A DNA stretch of 64,000 nucleotides, taken from positions 22,631 to 86,630 of the forward strand of contig CAXBFJ010000013.1 in NCBI GenBank assembly GCA_963975245.1, written 5' to 3'. Below, one piece after another: positions 1 to 7,027 of this stretch (positions within the stretch are counted from its first letter, which is position 1; each line of letters starts with the position of its first letter). Source of the DNA: Panacagrimonas sp963975245. GTDB lineage: Bacteria; Pseudomonadota; Gammaproteobacteria; Nevskiales; Nevskiaceae. The translations under genes and the position numbers were made by a program. The notes below the pieces were generated by a model. It was not told the DNA's origin. It searched no databases and saw nothing but the letters and a program-made list of their open reading frames with translations.

Positions 1-917
1 AGCGGGACCTCCGGGCCTTTCTCGCAACCATCGATGCCGCAATGGATAAAGCGAAATGAAACCGTTTCCATCGCTGTCCAATCCCAGCGGTACTTTTCGT
101 CGCTGGGGTCCTCGTACCGGAAGAACTCGTTGCCTCCGTACTTCTGCGTTTCGTAAAGCAGGGGCACTGTGAAGGGCAGCTCCCACTCGTAACTGCGGTT
201 GCGAGTGAACTGACCTCGCGAGCCGAGCACCACGCCTTCAAGATCGCGATACCGGCTGTTCTCAAAGCGGGCATCTTCGCTGTCGTCCGATGTCGCGTGA
301 CGCTGGTACTGGGCGCCGATCTGTTCGTTGAACTGTTCGACAACGGAGGCGGCTTCGGAAAAAGAATATGCCCCCACCGACAACAAGGCGTAGGCGTCGG
401 GTTCATTGCGGTCAGCCACATCGCGGGCCATGTCCGGAATTTGCAGAACGATCGCACCATGAAAAATGGACTGCGCACGCGTGATGCCATCGCTGAAATC
501 GTTGTTGCGGTCGATCATGAATTCAGCAAATTCATCTATGAAGTTTGAAACCGCCGTCGCTGCGGTCAGCGCGCCGCCTGAGAAAGCGCCGAATGGCGTG
601 TTCTGGAAGATCGTGTTCAGGTTGGCAAAGAGCTGCTCAATGCTCGCAGCCCAGGAGCTGACGCCCACCATTTGCGCAATGCCAATCTGGTTGGCGACCA
701 GTCCTCGGTTGGTATAGGCAATAAAGTTGAGGTCGCGGCTAACCAGCGTTGCAGTGCTGTAGGCCACGTTGTCAGCCGTGTTCTGCAGACGAATTTTGTC
801 GCTCATGACAGACCCGGAGTCATACATCACCCACAACGCCAGAATCACAGCAACAATGAAGATCACCGTCATGGGCATGACCTGACCTTTCTGCGTAAGT
901 CGGCGGTGCTCTTGCAT
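1..917 (-). CDS. TadG-like pilus assembly protein (partial, C-terminus beyond window)
   Basis: Reading leftward from ATG at 917 gives an open frame of about 305 codons that runs off the window edge. Residues about 10-33 form a short charged N-terminus followed by one hydrophobic membrane segment, and just after it comes a 'LQNTADNVAYSTATL' stretch. This is the usual start of TadG-type proteins, which stay anchored in the inner membrane with a long periplasmic part. No VWA motif is visible in the part present, so its end may hold it. It is the last gene of the Tad cluster in this window and follows the Flp pilin by 190 bases. A weak GGGACC stretch precedes the ATG. Family assignment rests on the N-terminal pattern and context. 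Confidence 0.7.
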   Translation of the reverse strand, partial: MQEHRRLTQKGQVMPMTVIFIVAVILALWVMYDSGSVMSDKIRLQNTADNVAYSTATLVSRDLNFIAYTNRGLVANQIGIAQMVGVSSWAASIEQLFANLNTIFQNTPFGAFSGGALTAATAVSNFIDEFAEFMIDRNNDFSDGITRAQSIFHGAIVLQIPDMARDVADRNEPDAYALLSVGAYSFSEAASVVEQFNEQIGAQYQRHATSDDSEDARFENSRYRDLEGVVLGSRGQFTRNRSYEWELPFTVPLLYETQKYGGNEFFRYEDPSDEKYRWDWTAMETVSFRFIHCGIDGCEKGPEVP

Positions 918-1107
918 GATCCAGGTCCCTGTTCCGAAATCAGCATTGATAGCAAGACCTGCAGCATGTTCGGGCAGGTTTGCCGCAAACGGGGCGTGCG
1001 TGCGCGCCCGTGAGCCTCTCCTGATGTGGCTACGACAATGTCCCCGTCGGTCTGTCGCGGCCAATCAAACGAGGCGGGCTATACATGCGCCACACCCCCT
1101 CAGAGCA

Positions 1108-1374
1108 TTATTGAACGTCGGCTTCGGTGTAATTATTCAGCCCGTACTCGTCTTGCGCTTCAGCCAGCGCGGCATCTGCACCTTCCTCTGCAGCCTCGCG
1201 CCCGGTGGTCACGTTCTGACCTGCTACCTGCTGTGCCATCTGTGCAGTCTGGCCGCGAACGGACTTGCCGAAATAAGAGAACGCGCCGATGGCGGCCAAA
1301 GCGATCAACGCCACGATGATGATGTATTCCACCATGCCCTGGCCCAGGATCTCCCGCGTCGTCTTGTATTGCAT
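1108..1374 (-). CDS. flp: Flp-family type IVb prepilin
   Basis: An 88-residue protein with a short basic leader ending in Gly, then QGMVEY and a hydrophobic helix (residues about 12-34). The G|xxxxEY pattern is the cleavage and methylation site recognised by Flp prepilin peptidases, so the mature pilin probably begins at Gln12. The tail after the helix is long and rich in Ala, Glu and Gln, longer than in typical Flp (mature forms are often 45-60 residues). A GGAGAG ribosome site lies seven bases before the ATG. It sits between TadE and TadG genes on the same strand. No prepilin peptidase gene is in the window; it must lie outside the part seen. Confidence 0.85.
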   Translation of the reverse strand: MQYKTTREILGQGMVEYIIIVALIALAAIGAFSYFGKSVRGQTAQMAQQVAGQNVTTGREAAEEGADAALAEAQDEYGLNNYTEADVQ

Positions 1375-1637
1375 GAGCGTCTCTCCAATTCATTAATGCA
1401 ATGGTGCTTCCGGTGTGCCGTTGCCGATCACGGTAGATGTTCCATGAACGACATTGCGCAAGAGACTTAGGTTGTCCCGGGGGGCGGCCTCTCACAACCC
1501 TGACAACCCACGTGTTTTGCAGAGTTCCGAGCGCCTCTGCCAATTGGGTCACACGCGGGGAGTCGATCTGCGATTGGGCCATTCCAGATTCGTTGCGCAA
1601 TGGCCGGCGCAGCCGCGCCTCACCGGTGTCTCTCGAC

Positions 1638-2360
1638 TCAGGGCAGATCGTCACTGACGATCGCGCTCTGCATTCGCACCGTCGCATCAGCAGCCACTGG
1701 CAGGTAGAACCCGGGAGCGATCCCGTCCTGCTCTAAACCGCTGATGGCGCTACATACAAGCTGCCGTGCGGATACGAACGCCGGCTGGTTCACGATCTGG
1801 AAAATCAACCTGTCCAGACCGGGCACAACCAGACGATGGCACCACAGGCTGCGAATCTTGAGCAAGTTTGCGTCTTGCAAATTAATCTGGCCGCTTCCGC
1901 TGTCCGATGAGAAATGGGCAAGCGTCCTCGGACGATATTTAAGGTTGTCGTTAGGAATGACGTTCTGCCACCGATAGTCTTCTTCGCCAGTTCTGCGAAT
2001 CCACTGAAGCCTTTGCAAGCGGTCGAAGATTTCACGACTGGGGCTGACCAACTCCGCACCGATGCCCGGCAGTGCCGTCAATGTCTTTGCCCTGGCTACC
2101 GCCTGACTCAGACCGGTGCTGTCCCGTTGGCCCAAGGTATAGAGCGTTGCCATGTTGTTGGCCAATTCAGCTTCGATGGGGCCGGTCCGGGCGTGGTTCA
2201 CCGCGCCGGCGCGCGCCGCCAGAAACGTCGCCGTATTGAGGGTGTGCTTGGTGCGATAGACGCGTGTCATCTCGAACAGGCCGGTCATCAAGGCCGCGAA
2301 GATCAGAAAAACCACTGCGAACTCGATTGCCCCGGCGCCGTGCTGCCGGTCAGGCCTCAT
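1638..2360 (-). CDS. TadE-like pilus assembly protein
   Basis: A 240-residue protein. I start it at the ATG at 2360, which overlaps the stop of the upstream lipoprotein gene (ATGA). The same frame stays open upstream, but that part has no protein character. The start 'MRPDRQHGAGAIEFAVVF' has the G-A-I-E-F signature and hydrophobic helix (about 8-30) of TadE, a pseudopilin-like protein processed by the Tad peptidase. The remainder is a periplasmic domain without motifs I recognise. A 263-base gap follows before the pilin gene. Confidence 0.75.
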   Translation of the reverse strand: MRPDRQHGAGAIEFAVVFLIFAALMTGLFEMTRVYRTKHTLNTATFLAARAGAVNHARTGPIEAELANNMATLYTLGQRDSTGLSQAVARAKTLTALPGIGAELVSPSREIFDRLQRLQWIRRTGEEDYRWQNVIPNDNLKYRPRTLAHFSSDSGSGQINLQDANLLKIRSLWCHRLVVPGLDRLIFQIVNQPAFVSARQLVCSAISGLEQDGIAPGFYLPVAADATVRMQSAIVSDDLP

Positions 2361-2848
2361 TGATTTGTGGCGGCGCGACCAACGGTGTCCGCAGTGGCCT
2401 GCGAATCCGCTCCACTCAGGAGGCGCCCGTGCAGTTGATTGATGTGTCCGCGATAGGGGCTGTCCGCCGGTAGGACCTGGCTCGCTGTTTCGAGCGTCTG
2501 GATGGCCTGCTTGAGTTCGACCACGGCCAGGTTGTGCCAGAGGCGACCATCCTCGCGCGTGTACTTCAGGCCATCCTTGTACGCGCGCATGGCTGCTTCG
2601 AGCTGTGCCTGTCGCGTATAGATATTGCCAAGTTGCAGCCACACCTCAGGCAATCGCGGATGGCTGACACTGAGTTCGCGATACATGACTTCGGCATCCA
2701 GAAGACGCGCTTCCCGCAAGGCCAGACTGGCTCGCTCAAGTTTGTCTCGGAGAGGATCGCCGGCCTGCGGCGGCACGGCCCTGGAAGGGCCTACGCATGC
2801 CGACAACAGGGTGCCGAGAACCAGCATGCAAAGCACGATGCGCGTCAT
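2357..2848 (-). CDS. TPR lipoprotein of the Tad locus (TadD-like)
   Basis: A 163-residue protein beginning at ATG 2848, which has GAGG ten bases upstream and overlaps the stop of the DUF192 gene. The signal peptide ends in a lipobox (LLSAC, Cys18), so it should be a lipoprotein. The rest is helical with tetratricopeptide character, for example 'WLQLGNIYTRQAQLEAAM' followed by another repeat. TadD proteins are TPR lipoproteins thought to help place or stabilise the outer-membrane secretin. It is shorter than usual TadD, so 'TadD-like' is a guess supported by position and architecture. Confidence 0.65.
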   Translation of the reverse strand: MTRIVLCMLVLGTLLSACVGPSRAVPPQAGDPLRDKLERASLALREARLLDAEVMYRELSVSHPRLPEVWLQLGNIYTRQAQLEAAMRAYKDGLKYTREDGRLWHNLAVVELKQAIQTLETASQVLPADSPYRGHINQLHGRLLSGADSQATADTVGRAATNQ

Positions 2849-3207
2849 GGGCAAAACCTCAATTGCGATCCAACGTGGATGTTCCAATGTGTTGCGCCTC
2901 CCGCCCTCAACTCCACCACCTGCCTTCCCCTGGAACAAAGGCTGATCCGGCCCGGTGCAAGTTCAGCGCAGATGCGCAGCACGCGGCCCTCGGCCGAAAG
3001 GTGCAGCACGTCGATGGGATACTGCATGCCGAAGGTGTGAATCGCCTGGCAGCGGATGAACCACCATGCTTCTGAAACGCCGGGTTCTTCGTGGCCAATC
3101 AGTCCACGCAAACGAGAAAAAAAGCCAAAGGGTCTGACCGCTCTGGAAAACAGGACGCGATTCTGTGCATCGCAGAGCGTGCCACAGCAGAGCGTCTTAC
3201 CGATCAT
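2845..3207 (-). CDS. DUF192 family protein
   Basis: A 120-residue protein whose central pattern (FGFFSRLRGLIGHEE, then IRCQAIHTFGMQYPIDVLHL) fits DUF192, a small beta-barrel family of unknown function. DUF192 proteins often carry a signal peptide; none is obvious here, so this one may be cytoplasmic. It is placed between tadC (2-base gap) and the TPR lipoprotein (4-base overlap), so it is co-translated with the pilus genes. What a DUF192 protein does for a pilus is not known. Confidence 0.7.
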   Translation of the reverse strand: MIGKTLCCGTLCDAQNRVLFSRAVRPFGFFSRLRGLIGHEEPGVSEAWWFIRCQAIHTFGMQYPIDVLHLSAEGRVLRICAELAPGRISLCSRGRQVVELRAGGATHWNIHVGSQLRFCP

Positions 3208-3209
3208 GA

Positions 3210-4085
3210 TCAGACGTCATGCAGCAGCTTCATCACAATCGGAAAACCGAGCACGATGAAGGTTGTCGGAAAAATGAAGGCCACCAGCGGGAAAATCAGT
3301 TTTACAGGCGCTTCCATGGCCTGCTTCTCAGCACGTTGGAATCGGTCGATGCGTTGTTGTTCTGCCTGCACTCTGAGCGTGGCGCCAACGCTGCCGCCGC
3401 TGCGCTCGGCCTGTGCAATGGCCGACACGACGCTGGTCACCTCACGCATCTCAAGCCGCTTCGCCATCGACTCCAGGGCCTCCACCCGGCCGGCACCCGC
3501 CTTGATGTCTCGATTGACCTTTTCCAGTTCCAGCCTGAAAAGTCCTTCCGGACCGTTGGCTGTGGCCTGGATCAAAGCGCCCGGAAGACTCAGGCCTGCT
3601 TCCACTGCCATGGTGATGAAATCCAGATAGGTGGGCAGCGTCTTGACGATGGAACGCTCACGCTTGCGCCGTGCCTCCTTGAGTTTCAGCAAGGGAACCA
3701 TGCCGCCGAAACCGGCCGCCAACATCAGCCAGAACAGCGAGAAAATGTCGAGCATGCTCAGAGCGGATGCCGCCGCGGCTGCAAACAATGCTGCCGTGAC
3801 GACGCGTAGCGACACAAACTGTTCCGCGCCCATGTTGTAGTTCAGGCCCGCGTGTACCAGCTTGCGTTGGATCTTTTCCAGGTACTCCACAGTAAGCCAG
3901 CGGCCAAAGTAGTACGAGACGAACAAGACCAGGGGCCAGACCACACGTGTGGGGCCGGAGAGTGGGTCCATGTAAGTGCGATCTGGGCCGCGCACCGTCT
4001 TGCGAAAGCTGTTGATGGCAAGCGCCGTCGTGGCAATGCATAGCAACGCCGTCGTGATAATCAGCATCGGCAGCGAATCAGACAT
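3210..4085 (-). CDS. tadC: TadC-like inner-membrane pilus platform protein
   Basis: A 291-residue membrane protein with a T2SSF-type domain in its second half ('TYLDFITMAVEAGLSL', then an 'ERSGGSVGATLR' stretch near residue 230). Hydrophobic segments lie near the N-terminus, at about residues 95-130 and at the C-terminus. TadC and TadB together form the inner-membrane platform on which the TadA ATPase acts. The gene overlaps the end of tadB by 8 bases and is followed 2 bases later by the DUF192 gene. Confidence 0.85.
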   Translation of the reverse strand: MSDSLPMLIITTALLCIATTALAINSFRKTVRGPDRTYMDPLSGPTRVVWPLVLFVSYYFGRWLTVEYLEKIQRKLVHAGLNYNMGAEQFVSLRVVTAALFAAAAASALSMLDIFSLFWLMLAAGFGGMVPLLKLKEARRKRERSIVKTLPTYLDFITMAVEAGLSLPGALIQATANGPEGLFRLELEKVNRDIKAGAGRVEALESMAKRLEMREVTSVVSAIAQAERSGGSVGATLRVQAEQQRIDRFQRAEKQAMEAPVKLIFPLVAFIFPTTFIVLGFPIVMKLLHDV

Positions 4086-4929
4086 CGATATTCACAATCT
4101 TGTAGATGAAGTGATAGCCAATGACTTCCAGTGTCACGATGACCGCAATGGTGGCCCAGCCGTACCATGCGTCGAACAGGTAGCTCATGGCGCGTGGCTC
4201 CATCTCCGACAAAGCGAAGATCAGGAAGACAGGGAGGCTGGTCATCACCAGGCCCTGCAGCTTTCCCTGCGCGGTCAGGCTGCGGATTTTGCCTTCCATC
4301 TGCAGGCGTTTTCGTAGAGTGTCGGAGATGCGCTCAAGCGTCTCGGCCAGATTTCCGCCAATCTCTCGCGACACTTTCATTGCCGCCGTCACCAGCTGAA
4401 CTTCGACTTCAGGCAAACGCCTGTACAGGTTGTCCATGGCTTCGCCATAGGCAATACCCAGGCGCAGTTCTCGCAGCGTCAGCCCCAATTCCTGCGACAA
4501 AGGTGGCTGCTGATAAGCAATCATGGTTTCCATGGCCTGCGTCAGACTCAATCCGGAACGCAGGCTTGTGGCTATGGAGAGCAGGGCATCAGGCAATTGG
4601 GAAACGGCCTTGTTGAGACGTCGTCGACGCAGATACCAGTAAACCAACGGCGGCGATGCGCCCAGCGCAGTGGCTGACAGGAGGGCCAGGAAGGGGCCGC
4701 CGCCCAGTAGCAAGACCAGGCAGAACACCAGCAACAGCAACAACAAATTGGCCATGAAAAGGCGCGCCGGATCGATGAACAGGAACATGTCCGACAAATT
4801 GCGATTGGCGGCAATCTGGAATTCCCGGCGATAGATTCGGCCTGCATCGACCAGAATACGCGCTACGTAGTAGGCCGTGGCTGTTGCCAATGCGGCTACG
4901 AGCAAAGACAGCATCAGCGCCGCGTTCAT
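4078..4929 (-). CDS. tadB: TadB-like inner-membrane pilus platform protein
   Basis: A 283-residue protein with an N-terminal membrane helix, a hydrophobic pair near residues 60-100, a cytoplasmic T2SSF domain ('LPDALLSIATSLRSGLSL' and 'SREIGGNLAETLERIS'), and C-terminal helices. It is a paralogue of the next gene product, as TadB and TadC usually are. It overlaps the stop of the ATPase gene by 4 bases, so translation is coupled. Its partners would be TadA and TadC at the inner membrane. Confidence 0.87.
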   Translation of the reverse strand: MNAALMLSLLVAALATATAYYVARILVDAGRIYRREFQIAANRNLSDMFLFIDPARLFMANLLLLLLVFCLVLLLGGGPFLALLSATALGASPPLVYWYLRRRRLNKAVSQLPDALLSIATSLRSGLSLTQAMETMIAYQQPPLSQELGLTLRELRLGIAYGEAMDNLYRRLPEVEVQLVTAAMKVSREIGGNLAETLERISDTLRKRLQMEGKIRSLTAQGKLQGLVMTSLPVFLIFALSEMEPRAMSYLFDAWYGWATIAVIVTLEVIGYHFIYKIVNIDV

Positions 4930-6638
4930 GCTGGCTGCGTGCCTGCGGACTGAAAGATCGACATGTCCAGCCCAACACCGCGCGTGGCCAGATCTTCGTA
5001 GAATTCCGGAACCAGGCCGGTGGCTTCAAAGCGGCCTTGTACCCGCCCTCTTTCGTCGTATCCGGATTGGCGGAAACGGAACACTTCTGCCAATTGGGTG
5101 CGGCCGTTCTCCATGCCGGTCACTTCCGAAATGCTGGTCACTTTTCGCGAGCCGCAACTGAAGCGAGTTTGCTGAACGATGAGGTGAATGGCCGACGCAA
5201 TCTGCTCGCGGATGGCGACAATGGGCAAGTCCATGCCCGCCATCATGACCATGACCTCAATGCGCGAAATGCAATCCCGCGCACTGTTGGCATGCGCGGT
5301 TGTCAGCGATCCGTCGTGGCCAGTGTTCATGGCTTGCAACATGTCCAGCGCTTCGCCGCCGCGGCACTCGCCGACCACGATTCTGTCGGGCCGCATGCGC
5401 AAACTGTTTCTCACCAGATCACGAATGCTCACGGCGCCCCGGCCTTCCTGGTTCGATGGCCTGGCCTCCAAGGACACCATGTTGGGCTGATACAAGCGAA
5501 GCTCCGCCGCGTCTTCAATAGTGACGATGCGCTCGCTTGGCGGAATGAAATTGGACAACACATTGAGCAGGGTCGTCTTGCCCGAACCCGTTCCGCCTGA
5601 GATCAACACATTGCGCCGCTGGTGAACGGCCACTTCCAGAAATTCCATCATCTGTCCGCTGACCGATCCGAAGGTCACCAGTCGTTCTGAAGTGAGCTTT
5701 TCCTTCATGAATTTGCGGATGGTCAAGCTCGGTCCCTTGAGTGCCAGCGGCGGAATCACCGCATTCACGCGGGAACCATCCTTGAGCCGCGCATCCACCA
5801 TCGGCGAGCTCTCGTCAATACGGCGGCCCAGCGGCGCCACAATGCGCTGAATGGTGGCTTGGACAGCATTGTCGTCAGTAAAAGTGACGTCAGATTTTCT
5901 GATGCGACCGTCGCACTCGTAAAAAATCTCGCGGGCCGAATTGACCATGATCTCGCTGATCTCATCGCGGGCCAGCAGCGGCTCCAGCGGCCCTAGACCC
6001 ACGGCTTCGGCGACGACTTGGCAGATCAACAAGGGGCGGTCAATGTTGGCTGGACAATCGCTTGCCGACTCCAGAATTTCGGATACCAGTTGCCGAGCGA
6101 GTTCACGCAGTTCTTCGTCGGACATCGCGCTCACGTTCAGACGGCGCAAGTCCATTTGTTCGTGCAAGCCTACTCGAAGGCGGACTCGCCACGTATGCAG
6201 CGTTTCTTCGTCTTTGCGAACTCGCTGTCCATCCACTGCTCCATGTTCATGGTCCTCAGTTGTTGTTCTCTTTGTTGGCGCTGGATCGTCTGAGTTCTGA
6301 CCAGGACAGCCTTCGCCCTGGCTTCGAGCGGCTGGGCGAGCCGGAAGCCTTGGGACGACCTGAATCTGATAATCATGAATCTGAATCAGGTCGTCGGTGC
6401 CGAGCGGGCCGTAGTGTTTGATGCGAATTCCATTGACCCGGGTGCCTTCCTCGCTTTCCAGATCCTCCAGATAAAGCCCGTCCTCCTGCACAGCGAGGCG
6501 TGCATGCGAGGCCTCAACCCGCCAACCCTGGAGTACTACACCGCAATCAGGGGCCTTGCCGATGACACAGACTGAGTCCGAAAAATGAGCATCCGATACA
6601 GCGGTACCGCGAGAAGTCATGACACGGACTTGGAACAT
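4926..6638 (-). CDS. tadA: FHA domain-TadA/CpaF secretion ATPase fusion
   Basis: A 570-residue protein. Residues about 1-95 look like a forkhead-associated domain (VIGKAPDC near 25-32, SH at 44-45, 'EEGTRVNGIRI' near 63-73), which in other proteins binds phosphothreonine. A polar linker (about 100-150) leads into a CpaF/TadA ATPase with Walker A GGTGSGKTT at 348-356, then an Asp box 'TIEDAAEL' and 'HANSARD'. TadA hydrolyses ATP to extend or retract the pilus. It is the first gene of the minus-strand Tad operon seen here. An FHA domain fused in front is unusual to me; it hints at control by Ser/Thr phosphorylation, but no kinase is in the window. Confidence 0.88.
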   Translation of the reverse strand: MFQVRVMTSRGTAVSDAHFSDSVCVIGKAPDCGVVLQGWRVEASHARLAVQEDGLYLEDLESEEGTRVNGIRIKHYGPLGTDDLIQIHDYQIQVVPRLPARPAARSQGEGCPGQNSDDPAPTKRTTTEDHEHGAVDGQRVRKDEETLHTWRVRLRVGLHEQMDLRRLNVSAMSDEELRELARQLVSEILESASDCPANIDRPLLICQVVAEAVGLGPLEPLLARDEISEIMVNSAREIFYECDGRIRKSDVTFTDDNAVQATIQRIVAPLGRRIDESSPMVDARLKDGSRVNAVIPPLALKGPSLTIRKFMKEKLTSERLVTFGSVSGQMMEFLEVAVHQRRNVLISGGTGSGKTTLLNVLSNFIPPSERIVTIEDAAELRLYQPNMVSLEARPSNQEGRGAVSIRDLVRNSLRMRPDRIVVGECRGGEALDMLQAMNTGHDGSLTTAHANSARDCISRIEVMVMMAGMDLPIVAIREQIASAIHLIVQQTRFSCGSRKVTSISEVTGMENGRTQLAEVFRFRQSGYDERGRVQGRFEATGLVPEFYEDLATRGVGLDMSIFQSAGTQPA

Positions 6639-7027
6639 GTTTTAACGACCTCTATCTGAGGGCAAATTGCACGAGACCTGACGATTGATAGGCGTCGCTG
6701 CATTTCATCTGGACAGCGCTACTTGTTTTGATTCGTGCGCCAATTGAAATCATCAGATGCGCAATAATCAATTCAAATCAGAAAGCGCATTAGAAAGGCG
6801 TGGCATTACACGTATTCCTCCAGTGCTCTGGTGCCTGTTGCCGAACTAAATGCGCTTGGCGGGCCTTCGGAGAGGCCCGCCCGGACAGAGCAAGTGCTGC
6901 GCTCTTGTTGCGGTAGTCCGATCGCCGTTCTAACCCTTCTTAGGGTGTTCCGCGTCTTCAGCCACATGGGAACGGCGAACATGGTCGCGTTCCCCGCTTC
7001 CTTCAACGATCAGAAGGCGAAGAGCAA
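6639..7027. other. Intergenic region between tadA start and first MalT-like regulator end
   Basis: This 389-base stretch holds no gene I can support. It must contain the promoter of the Tad operon (minus strand) and the end of the regulator transcript. The part next to tadA is AT-rich (6740-6800, with repeated TTGAATT/TTGATT on the minus strand), which suits a promoter, but I cannot pick a convincing -35/-10 pair. A strong hairpin sits at 6858-6881 (separate entry). Confidence 0.5.
6858..6881 (-). terminator. Hairpin after the first MalT-like regulator gene
   Basis: GGCGGGCCT-TCGGAG-AGGCCCGCC is a perfect 9-bp stem with a 6-base loop. It lies about 150 bases past the regulator stop. No clear T-run follows on the minus strand, so it may be a weak or Rho-assisted terminator, or an RNA-stabilising hairpin. 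Confidence 0.45.

Noticed and set aside
1160..1687. Minus-strand frame across the TadE/Flp gap
   Set aside because: It overlaps both TadE and the pilin in another frame and reads as low-complexity shadow; no ribosome site.
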